A stretch of DNA of 60,000 nt from Polytrichum commune. Taxonomy: Eukaryota; Streptophyta; Polytrichopsida; Polytrichales; Polytrichaceae. Both the position numbers and the translations under genes were made by a program. This document shows positions 36,811-49,391 of this stretch, piece by piece. The stretch lies in assembly GCA_950295325.1 (NCBI GenBank), contig OX485809.1, forward strand, positions 31,994,001-32,054,000, read 5' to 3'. Below the pieces are notes generated by a model that worked only from the letters and a program-made list of their open reading frames with translations, was not told where the DNA came from and did not search any database. Position 1 is the stretch's first letter, and the number at the start of each line of letters is the position of its first letter.

Positions 36811-38301
36811 TTACTGCTTTATCATATCACTATCACTATCGCTATTTATATCTTGTATATCATATTTATACCGTATTTTGTATTGCCATAGACTTTCTTC
36901 TAATAAATTATGCATAATTGCGGCTTCTCTTAGAAGGTCATTTGCCTTCTCATTTTCTCTCAATAAAAATAAATTTGTTTCCACATCATTGATTCCGTTT
37001 GCAATTGAAGCATCATCCTTGGTTAGAATCCTTATTTTCACTTCAGCAAGCCCCACTCTTTCTCCCCGCAATTCGCTTCCTTCTCGTAATTCTCCCTTAG
37101 TAACTCTTCTAGCTAGTTTATTTTTTGCTTCTACAATCCAATCTTCTTTAATACCTTCATTGTTCACAATACATAAATTATACAACACTATACACATAGC
37201 AACAATATTTGGCATATTCCTAAATGTTATCTCCGATCGCTTCATTATCAACCTCCATCTATCCTTCAGAATATCAAATGCCATTTCTACACATATTCTT
37301 GTTGAAGATTGTATAAAATTCCAGTTTATTTCTTTCCCGGACAACACAGTCTTCCCACTCTTCAATGGACAATACATCCACGGCCTCACCGGATACGCAG
37401 CGTCGCCTACAAGCTTGTATGGCTGGTATTTTCCCCCTATACATGCTCGTCCAATTTTTGTCACTTGAAATATGGCCCAATCGTGTAGACTTCCTGCACA
37501 TCCAAATTCGTAATCCTAGAACATACAATCTGGTCCAACAATCCTTTATAAAATAGCTGAGTGAAATGATTTCTTATAGTAATAATCTTCTCCACCGATT
37601 ACTGGAGCTAAAACAGGAATATGTGAACCGTCTATCGTCCCTATAACATACGATATACCATGCAATTGTTCAAATCTTCTAGCTAAAGCCCTAAATTGTG
37701 ATTCATCCAAAGTTTGTATAAAAATTTCCTAACAACCCTACAAAATTCCCTCACTATTTTTTATAATGTGCTCTTATGAAAGAGAAGAGAGAAGAAACGC
37801 TGACCTTGCGAAAATGTGCTCTTATATATGAACTCCATATAAGTCTCCTATACTTTGCAGTCCATCGCCGCTACCTAACATGTGCAATGATATCGCTACC
37901 ATTTCTTGCACCGGTACAGTAACTCTAAATCGGGTTTCCTCTTTCTTTAAATACGGTCCCAACCTCTCACACAAAAATCTGAAAGTATTATATGTCACTC
38001 GAGTTCGTTTCCTAAACTCTCTCTCCATCCACGATCCCAACAACAAGCGTTCTACTAATCCGGACATCTGTTTTTCACTCCATATGTTTCTCTCTCCATG
38101 CTCCATACTCTCATACATCAAGCTCAAAATTGCAACCTTCTCCCACTCTCCTTGCAAAAGCATTGCTTGAATGTCTACAACATGTTTTACAAGCATGTAC
38201 AGACACATGTATAATCCTAAAAGCAAAACAAAGTTCCTCCTCCTCTCCTCCTCTCCTCCATTGCAACCATGCTTGCTGAAATTCAAAGTGAATACAAACA
38301 A
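36811..38301 (-). pseudogene. HARBI1-like transposase remnant
   Basis: The N-terminal part is open from 38301 to 37822 (ends ...IGDLYGVHI) and the C-terminal part from 37464 to 36811. The stretch between has several stops and frameshifts and has lost recognisable spacing, though an S-I-V-R-E-like helix region can be traced. The C-terminal part keeps VGDAAYPVRPW (with the Asp that the 8.4-kb copy has lost) and C-V-E-M-A-F with the Glu. Non-functional. Confidence 0.85.
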
Positions 38302-38577
38302 AAAGAAGAAGTGAGGTCAAGACAAGACTATTGAAGCCAAGAGAATGGTCAAAGTTGATTTTTTTTAACTGCCTTTTTGTGCTTATATTAAAAAAATCAG
38401 CACCCTCACTTTTCACTCCAAGGTCTTTCTTCTTGGTCCACATTCGGTTTACACCTAGTGAGGGGCCCATGGCTCTCAAAACTAATTTTTTATGAAGTCG
38501 GACCATGAACTCGGACCATTGACAAAGGTCATTTTCCATGGTCCGACTTCATGGTCCATAGTGTAAACCGGCCCTAA

Positions 38578-40700
38578 GAGAGAGAGGAGGAGGAGGAGGA
38601 TTTTATCTTCCTCATACGGTCTCAAATTACGTGTTGGATCGAGTGCCTTTAGGTTGATACTAAAGATAAGGTATGTTGCCATGATATGAAGGGGGTGCCC
38701 TTTTGCGGATCGTTCAAATTTTCATTTTAAATAAGGTCCTAGGGTTCCCAATGCAGTGAACTAATGAGGGAGGGGAGATGTCGGAATTAGGTGGAGTCCA
38801 TCTTCATGAAGAAAATTTAGAAGCACTTGCATGGGAGAGGTCAATACCAAAAATAAGGAACATAATTTATCCAATTATGACAAAATTACTCATAAATTAC
38901 TCATTGACATGGGCTCACAAAATATAACAATGGGATGTTGGGAGTTAAGTCTAAATTTGACTCTCCTTGTGCAATTATTCAAGCATCCAACTATTATATT
39001 ATGAGGGCCCACGGAACGAGAGTTGCACGTTGAGTAATGTTTATGATATGGTTTGAAAGATGAGATAATTTCGTCCTATTCCAATACTATGATTCAGTGG
39101 CTAGGGTGTCGGATATAGGACACTTTGTGAAGATATTTAGAGCCAAGTTAGTGTGTATTTAGCTCATTAGGTGTCGGTTTTCAAGACACATAATGAGTAT
39201 GTAAAGATAAACTAAGAGGTAATAGATAGACAAGATTTGATTATGTGATAGGAGTTGTTCAAGTCTAAGATGAAACCTTTTGACATTTGTTATAGCACAC
39301 TCTAGCATAATACTTTAAAACTTATAACTAGTTCAATAATGACAATATACCTTATTTTTTAATTGTACGATTCTTCTACATGGGAAAATAAATTATGCCA
39401 AATATCAATGTACATATATAACAACAATTGCTCAAAATGTAGTCCTCTATAATAGGACAACATACCTTAGAGTGAGGGGGGAAGAAATTAGGTTTGAAAA
39501 AGAGGCTGCAAATAAGTTGAGTCGGGAGGCAATTGAGAGAGAGAGTTGGGCATTTCTTGAGTAGATCTATGCTTGCATTCAATCATAGTTCTTTCTTAAA
39601 ACATCCTCTTGTTTAGAGGCCAAACCATCCTTCCACATATCCTTGTACCTTTCAAAACGCGGGAGGGTGGGTGGGACCATCCCTCATGGCTATATCAATG
39701 CATATTCGTCCTCTTTCTTTGTTAACCTTCTCATCTTGGTATGTATCTAACAACATTAAACCTTTGAGTATCAAATTGCTAAGGTTCAAAAATTTGTACC
39801 CTTACATAATATATTGCAAACCATATCTAGTATGTGCATTATCAAACTCAGAAAGGCATTCCAATTAATTTGCAAGGTACAATCGCTAAGCATTCCAACC
39901 TACTTTGTGGAATGTCTATACATATTACAAGTCCTATTTTTTTTTTAAAAGATGGTATACAAAACCTAAGAGAGCCATCAAAGCTGTGAAGGGTTTGCCT
40001 CACCTGTGCCCATGGCACCAACCAAATCCAAAGAGAGTGTTAGTAATGCACGAGGTGAATAACATCAGAACCCAATTGTTATCTATGTCACACAAACAAA
40101 TACGACATAATCATACATTTTGGACCAATGCATACTCAAAAGAACATTGAATAATCTACATGTTCCTTAGCCATTGAGACTTGTGTGACTGAAAAATGGG
40201 GTTGTTAGTATACACCACCCACAAGTCCGCACACTATTCACTAATCCCCAAAGTTCCTTAGGGTAAACTGCAAACGTGGCTTAACCTTGGAAAGGAGGCT
40301 CTCATGCCTCCTTCCTCTTAATATAGGAGTAGGTAAACATCCTTGTCCATAGATGCATATTGCTGGATCTAAGGTGAATATATCCTAGATAAATTTTTTC
40401 GAACTCTAGAATAATAAGTCCTTTGGGGTTTTGTGTCAAAAGTTGCGCTAGTCATATAAGGCAAGGTAAAAACAGAGTATACATAGAGAGAGAGGACAAA
40501 ATTGAGGTGGAGGGGCCGGAGATTGCAAGCATCAAGGCATACTTTCAAGACTGTGTGGCCAAGCTGTAAGTTCAATCTGTGGCACATGCATACTTGAGAG
40601 TGGTTCCTAAGACTGAGAGCTTTGTTGATAACAGGGAGGGCCCATAGAATTATGCTACTTGTACAACAAGAGTAATCCAGATTTTACACATCACACCTAA
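38578..40700. other. Intergenic, with a family B MITE relative
   Basis: 38890-39055 is a diverged palindromic relative of 55718-55857, sharing acaatgggatgttgggag and ttgagtaatg. No gene seen elsewhere in the stretch. Confidence 0.5.
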
Positions 40701-41188
40701 AGGCTGCTTCACACTATGGCCGAAGGTCGAGAGGCTGTCGATTTCCACCAATCACGTTGCAAGAAACCAAGAATTCGGCCTTTTGATCCTTCACACTAAG
40801 GCCAAAGTCCACAAGTTGTCGCAATTTAAAATGCTTAATTTTTTACGAAGGTGGCGGACTCTCGAAGGAAGTTTGGGTTGGAAGGCAATGGAAACCCAAA
40901 CTATGGTCGAGAGGCCGTCGGTTTTCTTTCACTGAAAAAAAATCAATCATTGACAAGATCATGGCCGTTAGATTGGAGGGGTCGTTTTGGGCAAGGAATG
41001 AAGTGGGATGCTCCTTTGGGTTTGGACTTTGGGCTCGGCCTTTGGAGGCTTCACACTATGCCCGGCCAAAGGCTCCAATTCCTATATTTTATTGGTTATT
41101 TTCAACTCATTTCTTTGGACTCTCAACAAAGTTTGGCTATTCAATCCCATGGCCTCTCGACTTGGACGGCCATAGTGTGAAGTGGCCC
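40701..41188 (+). mobile_element. Harbinger-type MITE, family D (488 bp), TSD TAA
   Basis: Left AGGCTGCTTCACACTATGGCC and right, reverse-complemented, GGGCCACTTCACACTATGGCC are inverted repeats with three mismatches in 21. TAA lies outside both ends (40698-40700 and 41189-41191). The interior repeats gtcgagagg-type words in both directions. Non-coding. Confidence 0.85.
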
Positions 41189-41191
41189 TAA

Positions 41192-42464
41192 AGTTGAGGT
41201 TGGGTTGCCCAATTGCCATACAATCATGCCAAAGGGAGGTTGTAAAAGAAAACGGGTTTATCATGATCCAACATAATCCAATGGATCAAATCTAGATGTC
41301 ATAAACTATGCTCTCCTTGTGTTCCTGATAACGTTAGGAGGAAAGTCATCTTTGGGGTTGCCTCAAATGAGAGGGCAAGTGAACCAAATGGTGATGACGC
41401 GAGGAGAAGTGGGAGCACGGATGTTCTCAAAGAATGTTCACCTATTGTCAATACATGGCCCAACAACATGACAATGTTGGGTTTAGCTTGGGAGTTGGAT
41501 CCACACATCAGGCCAAACAGTTGTTGTAATGTTGGCGGGGCCCGGAAAGTTTTCCCGGCCAGGAATAGCTTGGGTCTCTTGCGGTTCAACTTCCAACTCC
41601 TTTATAAGAGAGTCAACTCTCAATACCTCACAATCTTTGACCAAATAGAACTTTAGCTTCAACTATTTCTATGTAGAGCCTTGTGTATAATAAGATATTA
41701 GTTTTGATCACGGGACCCACAGTTTATGAAACTCATATAGAGTGAACGTGTGGGACATATAATGAGACTACTCCCCCTTTATATTAATTTCACATGATTT
41801 AACACCCCTTTGTGTTTGTGTTTGATGTACAACGTGTGAACATGCCATCAATGGGAGCGGATCCACACAAAACCATAAGGAACGCAAAGGTGAGGAAGAA
41901 ATGGAAGATAGCAACACTAGAAAAAAAAAACATGGTCCTTTTCCACACAAAAAGGACACTAATATGACACTTTTAAGTGACCAGCACACATGCAAAGCCG
42001 ACTCCGATGCTAAGCCAGAGCACGCAAGTGGATTGGGTGGGGAATGCACCGAGGCAAAAGGACTTAAAGGACCGGAAAACTACTTAATTTTATGGAGCTC
42101 ATGCTTGAGGGTGTTTGTGGAAGGTGCATTCCCCCTCACTCCCAACCTTGCCTTCCCCTTTTTATCTCAATGAAAATGCAAGAAGACCTTTCTTAATTCT
42201 AAATCCAAACACTCAAGAAGGAGTGTTCAGTCAAACATGCTTTACATCAACCCCCTTCCCATGATGGCCAAGGGATAGTGCCAAGGATGGTTGGTAGCCT
42301 ATGATTGCCCATGCCAAGTAACCCAGTCCATATAAAATATACGACCTATATGTAAGGAGTACTAGATGTGTGTGACCAAATTAGCTTGGCACGTCTAGTA
42401 GAACTCACAAACGGGGTTATAAATTTAAATATTTTTAAAAACAAAATTGGGTGGATAACATGAT
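41192..42464. other. Intergenic, no gene
   Basis: No recognisable coding sequence or repeat copy noted beyond short open frames. Confidence 0.5.
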
Positions 42465-43530
42465 CATCACATTATTAAGCAATGTGCGTTTGTTCATGTG
42501 AGCCCCAAGGATATAACCATGAGATGCGGCAGCTAGTGCAGATTTAGACTACCGTAGGTTCATAGCTGGTACGACAAAAAATAATTCTAAAAATAGACGT
42601 CGAAAATTTTGGAATATTATTGGCATTTTTTGCCGAATATAACATTTATTATTTTTCAAAATTGCCGAAAAGTAAGAAATTTTTACTTCTCACTAGAGTT
42701 TTACTTACAGTGGAAGCATATGTCAATTTTGAAAGAGAGAAGATGCTCCTTTTGTAATCAAGCTCACTTACATTAGTCCACAAAGAATATGGGTTAAGAA
42801 GTAGCAAGACTCTAGGTGAGGCTTTTCAAATGTGTTGTACACAAATTTTTGGAGTCCAATTGAGCATAGAAGATGAAGTTTTATAGAATTTTGTCCATCT
42901 AACAAAAGTTGAGAAATCAATCCTTCTTCCACCTCCAACAAGTTTTGTGTCAAAATAAGTCTTTATGCAAAAGATATGGACAAAACATTGCAGCCGTGTA
43001 AAGATCAAAAAATTAAAATGTGTTCATAACAGTTTTTCGGAGCTCATTTGTGCATAGAAGATCAACTTTTTTGAAATTTTGTTGGTCTAAGAAAAGTTTA
43101 CAAATCAAGTAATCTTTCACCTCCAACAAATTTTATGTCATTTGAAGACTCTATGCAAAAGTTATGCATGTTATAAAAATGAAGTCTAACGCGGTGCTTC
43201 ACCTCAAAGTTTACATATCCCATATGCATTGTTGAACACAACTCCACTCTACTTGCATAAAGCACAGCGCATTCTCAACTCTTCACTCACATCTTACTTG
43301 TCATTCAATGCAAGAGAGATGTACAAGATATAAGCTTAAATAGAAAGTTGAAAATGAATTTAAGCCGAATTTTTAAAAATTAAAAAAGAAAATTGCTGAA
43401 AATATGAATATACTATTTTTAGGTGCCGAACTACTTTTTGAACTTTAATTAATTATTCGACTAACATGTGTCGAACCAGCTATGAACCTACGGTATGCAC
43501 TAGTTGTGGCATCCCATGGTCATAGTTGAT
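42465..43530. mobile_element. Family B MITE split by a nested insertion
   Basis: 42465-42530 (CATCACATTATTAAGCAAT...) matches the left arm of the 25241 element and about 43503-43530 (tgtggcatcccatggtcata) matches its right arm. The 970 bp between them is a separate palindromic-ended element. Confidence 0.6.
42551..43494. mobile_element. Nested non-autonomous element with 26-bp inverted ends
   Basis: Begins ACCGTAGGTTCATAGCTGGT and ends with its reverse complement. The arms continue for about 26 bp with one mismatch. CTAGTGCA also lies outside both ends in inverted orientation, so the true edges may be 42533 and 43502. The interior is AT-rich, non-coding and has two related halves (about 42840-42960 and 43030-43150, both ...catagaagat...). 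Superfamily not assigned. Confidence 0.6.
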
Positions 43531-43582
43531 GCATGTTTATTGATTGAAATTGCATCCCTAGTGTTTGTTAAAAAGGATATAA

Positions 43583-43944
43583 GGGCCGGTTCACACTATG
43601 CCCAAGTCGAGAGGAGAAGCGTCACTTTTCTAGACCAAACTATGTCGAGAGGAGAAGCCTTTGGGTTGAAAAAGTATATTAAAATAATCCACGGCTAAAA
43701 ATGTTCGGCCTCTCGACGGAAGTTTGGGTCGAGCATTTTGCTCGACCCAAACTTGGCTCGAGAGGCCGAACTCTTGGCGCCATAACTTTCTAAAAGTGCT
43801 GCCACCTGGGCTCTTTTGGAGGCGACGTCCTTTGGACTTCGGCCTCTAGTGTGAAGGCCGAGAGGACGGACTTTGGACATTTCTGCATTTTCATTGGTCC
43901 AAACGCTTCTCCTCTCGAAGTTTGGCCATAGTGTGAACCGGCCC
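43583..43944 (+). mobile_element. Harbinger-type MITE, family E (362 bp), TSD TAA
   Basis: Ends GGGCCGGTTCACACTATG on both sides as inverted repeats, continuing into ...cgagaggagaagcg. TAA flanks at 43580-43582 and 43945-43947. The central part is itself palindromic (ttcggcctctcg and gtttgggtcgagc in both directions), so single strands could fold into a long hairpin. Confidence 0.88.
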
Positions 43945-43947
43945 TAA

Positions 43948-46900
43948 GTATTCCAAATGACCAAAGCACACTAACTGCCTTGTTTGATTACAAATTATAA
44001 TATGTTACCCGTGTCTGAGATTTAATGTGTATGGGTTTCAACAATTTTATAAAATGATACCAGAATTGAAGCTTTATGGTATAGGAGTGGGAAGAGGAAC
44101 GCTCTGAGCTTCAGAAGAATCATGTCAAATGCCCTTATCTAGGAGTTCCGCACTTACATTTTTAGAGTCTTGTATTTTTCTAGAAGACTATAAAAAAAAC
44201 TTCAGGACATAGTAAAGATTTTGTAGATTATTCCCAAGAGCATGCTTTGGATTTATTCTTCTTTGTGAGTTTTATGTGGCATTCTTTATTGTTCATAACA
44301 TTATTCAGATTCATGACAGTGTTTTGTGGGACTGACAATATTCCATAGAATATTTCTTATATTCATAATGAATGTAGGAAATATCCGAGAATATTTTGTG
44401 GAATATTTTCAAGCCCATAGAACATGGTTATGGATCTTAATAATGTTATGTTGTGTTTTTCATTCATAGTACACAATGTTTTATTGTCATAGTGGGCATT
44501 TTGAGTAGTATGTACTCCAAATAGGGAGGCCCATGCTATCCTTATACTAGAGTATCCAAAAAATTGATGGAAATTTGTATTGCTAGTTAGGAATGTTGCC
44601 CTATCTTCTCAATCACACGTTGTTGGCCTAACCTCTATAGGTCTCTTAAAACACATTGGCTCACTCATGGGTGGCCCCCATGATGACAGGGCAACCTAAG
44701 TGGCAAAGGTTGGACAATTGGGGGGGAAACTTGGCCAGGCCACCACCAAGCAAGTAGCATGTCCATTTTTTTTGCAATGCATGTTACAGTTGGATTCCTT
44801 GGCCAACTCCAACAACATTATTAGTATTAGGTCTTGGTAAATAGGTTGGATGAAGGCCCAAAATGAGGTCCACAAATTTTCATATTTTTTATGTAGGAAG
44901 GACACATTACATGTGCAATTTACACCATTTGGATTTGGGTTTGAAGAAAAATTCAAATTATTATGGGGATTCAGAGGCAACAAAACTGTCTTTGACACTA
45001 ATTTTTGAGACCATGAAGTGCAACGAGGTTTTTTTTGTAGTATTTAGAGGCCCCCAAATTGATAGAGAGGCTCAATGCATGTGAAATATTAATTGTTGTA
45101 TGCATGAGAACTTCAAATTCTACGCTTGCGAAGCTCCCAGAATTAGAAATCAACCTTGTGACAAATGCAGTCAACTGCGATGATGAAAGGGCTTCCTTGC
45201 TTGGAAGTTGTATAACTTTTTAGAGGTGGTTAAAGCCATTTATTCAAGGTTTTTTATGCTTTCAACTTTCACATATGCCACTTAGGTGTGGGGAGGTGAC
45301 TTTGAAAAAAAAATAGAAGGTTTTTGAGAAGGGCATGAAGATACATATGATGTCTCACATCAAAGAGCATGCTTCGACAACCAATTATACTTGGTTGGCC
45401 GAATTTCAAGGACTTCTCATGGGATTGTATACTTTCAACAATGGCTTGTCCACCTACCGTCCTCTTGGGTAGTCGGTCAAGAAGCATCACTTTCCGAACA
45501 CCTTGCCACACAAGGATTTGCCATCTAGCACACATTGACAAGCATGTGGAAGGCATCATGGGATCTCTCTCATTGGGAAACCCATGACAACCCAACAACA
45601 TCAAAAAGCACATTTGATGATCTCAAGAAGGCCATCTTTGTTAAAGAGTGGAACTCTTTCCATCTCTTAAAGGAAAAGCTAGATTACATCCACCTCTTTT
45701 CTCAACTATGAACGTGAATTGTACTTGAAGCAATCATTCACACCACCATAATGCAAGATCATCGTTGCTTACCGCACCTTGAATCATAGACTTGCCATAA
45801 ATTTGACAGTAGTTGACTACCCCTATCTCTAGAGATAATACATTATGCCACGTTTGCACTTATAATGTAGTTGAAAATGAAGCACACTCTGTGTTGGAGG
45901 ATCCCTATATAACTTCATTAAAGACAAGTTTCAATGACTATTTAGGAATGTAGTATTAGGGAGTCTCAAGTCTTTCTTTCAATCAAATCATCAAATCAAT
46001 GTTAGCCTCTATCTCACAAAGGATATTGCACTCCATCATTTTAAAGAATTAGCGAGTTTAACACCATCGTCCCATATGCCTTTTGGCTTCCCAAACTTCA
46101 AAATCAAAATCAATTTCATTTAATTTAATTACGATATGTGAATCCTACAATTGGGAATTGGAGACCCTAACTTTATGGCAATTGAGTATTTAAACAGACA
46201 GATGGCCTTTGGATAGTCCACATTGAGGCCCATGTACTGCAAGGACATTAACCCTTAAAAGGGCATAGAGTTTCAATATAGAGCCACATACACATTTGTA
46301 TAGGCCTTGCCAAGTTCAAAATTCACATTTTATAATTTTACGGGTTTAAAGCCTTATTTATACATAATTTCATATTGAAAACTGAAATAAAAACAGTCAG
46401 ACCTGATATCAATGATCGAATTAAAGCGCACATATGTGCATCCAAGGGCACCCGGGCTACGTATTTGAACTTGAATCTTCAATGACATTAAGATATTCAA
46501 CTGATTCAAAAAGTGTACTTCAAAAATAATTTGATTCTAGATAGCATCACTTTTGACAAATAGCCTACATTTTTGCATGTGTCATATCCTATGAGAAGTG
46601 AGCACAGAGAGAATAGTAATCAAAATGACACACATACAAGTGTTTGATAAACTCATTCTATTATGAGCATACCTACACAGATTCCTAATCTGCAACTCTT
46701 GTATTTCCACATCCAACTTGGAAGCATTTTATTCATTCACCTAAAGATTTTGTCAGCACCTAGCAAAAGGTTGGTGAAGTTATGCTTGGGATTTATTTAT
46801 TCAGATAAATTACGTTGGAGACGTTGAAGATATGTAGTGCTCGTGAAATATGGAAAAGACAGTTCACAATCTAAAAATGAGTGTCACCCCTCAATAAGAA

Positions 46901-47795
46901 CCAAAGTGTACTCAACAGACTTGATGCTTGAAGGAACCAAGCAGTCTTAAGCTTAACTCAGTAGAAAGGAAAACCTTTCTGACAATTGCTGCCAAGCTAT
47001 GCGATGGGTAAACCTTGGCAACCATGGAAACATACGCAGCAAAAAAGTGCCAGCATTAATGTGATTGGAGAAACTTAAGACTCATCTATCACATAAATCA
47101 GAGCTGAAAGAATTCCACCTATGAAGTATGAGCTCCTTGAATGGCTTCAAAGATATGATACCTTAGGATTGCACCTGAACCATAAATTGCGATGACAACT
47201 TGAATACTCACTCCCCCCTTATTTGTGGGGTGTACTTTATAATGCAGAGGAGTCAAGAATACACCATTGCAAGGTGGAAACCAGAGTATCAAGATACATA
47301 TTTTACTAAGTAATATCATTCCTGTGACCACCGTCAGAAGACAATGCAAGAAAATTAAGAGAGTCTAATACTCAAATGATATAACTTGCAAAACAATTAT
47401 GAATAGATTGAGTCAGGAAATTATAGGAAAATCTCATCATTGTGATGGCCTTTCTGAGATTTCTGCTTTCCATGACCAGAGCTGATGCTAAAGTTCATTA
47501 GAAAATGTTAAGCTAGACATAACTCTTGGATTCTATTGTCATAAATAGAATGCAGTCCACAAAACAGTGGAACTGTCCTCGGAAGTGAAGCTAGCTGAAT
47601 TTCCTATATAAATCAGGCCAATCAATCAGCCTTGAACAGTCAATCTACAATGTCCAAGTCAATTGTCTTCAGCTCCAAAGTTTGGCTTCAGAACGGTCGT
47701 GGGGATCAAGAGAGTAATGAGTTAAAAATTGAGGCAAAACATACACGCTCATCACAACAATGTTAATGGGTTGAATTAGTGAATGAGCCTTGCAA
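43948..47795. other. Intergenic, no gene; KCS downstream region at the right end
   Basis: 45930-46100 is a diverged fragment of the family C MITE (28360-28560). 45120-45710 reads like a decayed coding sequence on plus, with stops, that I do not recognise. 47400-47795 is the likely KCS 3' untranslated region. Confidence 0.5.
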
Positions 47796-49391
47796 CTACG
47801 AAAGGTTTGCGTAAGTGGGAACCTTGACAGGCAACCGGTCGATGCAATCTGACCAAGGGCTGTACTGTGGAGGCTTCACAGTTCGGAGTGCCCTCCATAC
47901 AGCACTGTTACACTTAAACCCGGAGCCAAAAGCAATTTGCCATACTTTGTCACCACGCCGCACTCTACCCTTTGCCTCGGTGTATGCAAGCTCATACCAT
48001 GGTGAGCTGCTTGAGGTATTCCCAAATCTATACAGGGTCATTCGAGAAGGCTCCATATGCCATTCTGATAGCTGCAAGTTCTTCTCCATCTCATCCAGCA
48101 CGGCTCGCCCCCCAGCATGAATGCAGAAATGATCAAATGCAAGCTTGAAGTCGGGAATGTAAGGCTTAACCTTCATGTTGAGGAATTTTCTGCACACAAG
48201 AGTGGAAAAGAAGAGAAGCTGCTCGGAGAGCGGTAGCACAAGAGGCCCAAGGGTGGTGATGTTGGCTTTCAAAGCATCTCCAGCTACGCCCATAAGGTCC
48301 CGGGACAAAGAAACACCCATGGAGCCTTCGGCATCTTCTTCTTGAAACACACATCTGAAGCACTTCTCATCTGCACCTTTGTGTGTTCTCACCGTATGAA
48401 CGAGCTCATACTTCGCACGCCTCCTTTCCGTCCTCTTGTTAGACAGCAGAATCGCAGCTCCTCCCATCCGGAATATGCAGTTGGAGACAAGCTTCGATCT
48501 GTCGTTGCCAAAGTACCAGTTCAAGGTGATATTCTCCATGGACACCACAACGGCATATTCATTACCATGTGCTTGCAGTAAGTCTTTAGCTAGGTCAATG
48601 GCGATGACACCAGCAGAGCATCCCATCCCACCAAGGTTCAAACTCTGTATGTTCCCACGCATCTTGTAGTGGTTCACAATCATAGCCGAAAGAGAGGGAG
48701 TTGGATTAAACAAGCTGCAATTCACCACCAACACTCCAATGTCCTTAGGCTTCACTCCAGTCTTCTCAAAAAGCTCGTCAAGCGCACCAAACATCACCTG
48801 CTCAGCTTCGAGCCTCGCCTCCTTCATGCAAGGGTTCGGAGGCACACTGACAACAGCACGAGGAAGGTATGTCTCCTGTCCCAACCCAGACCTCTCAATA
48901 ATCTTCCGCTGAAACTCCAGACTCTTCTCGTCAAACTTTTGTGCCTCATGTGACCGCTGCATGAAAGTTTGCATCGTCGTTTTGCGCTCATCCTCAGGCT
49001 TGTAGCATGCAAAATCGACGAGGTAGACTGGGCGGGGTCGTGACATAAAGTAGAGAGTGGCAACGAACACAAGCGCTCCTGAGCAGGTGAGAACGCTGAC
49101 AAGGTTGAATTGAAGGTGGTCCCATAGCTGTTGAATGTCGTCTTGGCTCAATCGACCGATCTCTGCTGCCACAGCTAAGAGAAGCGGTACCATGAGCAGG
49201 TACATCGCGTGGGTGATGACATAGTGGTACCCCAGCTTCACATATTTCAAGTTCACCGATTGGAGAAAGTCCGGTAGCCTTGGCCTAATTTTGATCTCCA
49301 CAACAGGCTCGAATTTCCCATTTGCACCCTCGCTATTCCTCGTCGACTCGGCATTGTCAGGTATGGCGGAGTAAGTCGCTTGCGATGCCAT
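47796..49391 (-). CDS. KCS: 3-ketoacyl-CoA synthase (KCS4/KCS11-like)
   Basis: An intronless 531-residue frame from ATG 49391 ([15 protein letters not shown]) to TAG 47796. A five-codon in-frame extension upstream lacks an ATG. Two N-terminal membrane segments (about 55-78 and 93-115) anchor it in the ER. They are followed by the family blocks [18 protein letters not shown], a FAE1/CUT1-type synthase domain with GGMGCSAG (active Cys258), [11 protein letters not shown] (His about 425) and RFGNTSSSS (Asn458), the complete Cys-His-Asn triad. Known role: condensing malonyl-CoA with long acyl-CoA, the rate-setting step of very-long-chain fatty acid elongation for cuticular wax, suberin and sphingolipids. 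By eye the N-terminus and overall text are closest to Arabidopsis KCS4/KCS11, but chain-length preference cannot be read from sequence. No lesion seen; likely functional. Confidence 0.96.
   Translation of the reverse strand: MASQATYSAIPDNAESTRNSEGANGKFEPVVEIKIRPRLPDFLQSVNLKYVKLGYHYVITHAMYLLMVPLLLAVAAEIGRLSQDDIQQLWDHLQFNLVSVLTCSGALVFVATLYFMSRPRPVYLVDFACYKPEDERKTTMQTFMQRSHEAQKFDEKSLEFQRKIIERSGLGQETYLPRAVVSVPPNPCMKEARLEAEQVMFGALDELFEKTGVKPKDIGVLVVNCSLFNPTPSLSAMIVNHYKMRGNIQSLNLGGMGCSAGVIAIDLAKDLLQAHGNEYAVVVSMENITLNWYFGNDRSKLVSNCIFRMGGAAILLSNKRTERRRAKYELVHTVRTHKGADEKCFRCVFQEEDAEGSMGVSLSRDLMGVAGDALKANITTLGPLVLPLSEQLLFFSTLVCRKFLNMKVKPYIPDFKLAFDHFCIHAGGRAVLDEMEKNLQLSEWHMEPSRMTLYRFGNTSSSSPWYELAYTEAKGRVRRGDKVWQIAFGSGFKCNSAVWRALRTVKPPQYSPWSDCIDRLPVKVPTYANLS

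Larger units (their letters stand above)
34741..38574 (-). mobile_element. Second PIF/Harbinger transposon (3.8 kb), decayed, TSD TAA
   Basis: Left end GGGTTGGTTTACACTATGG and right end, reverse-complemented, GGGCCGGTTTACACTATGG; both continue with ACCATGAAGT. TAA flanks it at 34738-34740 and 38575-38577. It carries the same two genes as the 7090 element but in the opposite orientation: ORF1 remnants on plus (35619-36810) and transposase remnants on minus (38301-36811), converging with no bases between their stops. Stops and frameshifts show it is dead. Its ends differ from those of the first element after base 19, so it is a sister family, not a copy. Confidence 0.9.

Noticed and set aside
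36878-37468. 196-codon plus-strand frame in the second Harbinger
   Set aside because: Antisense shadow of the transposase remnant.
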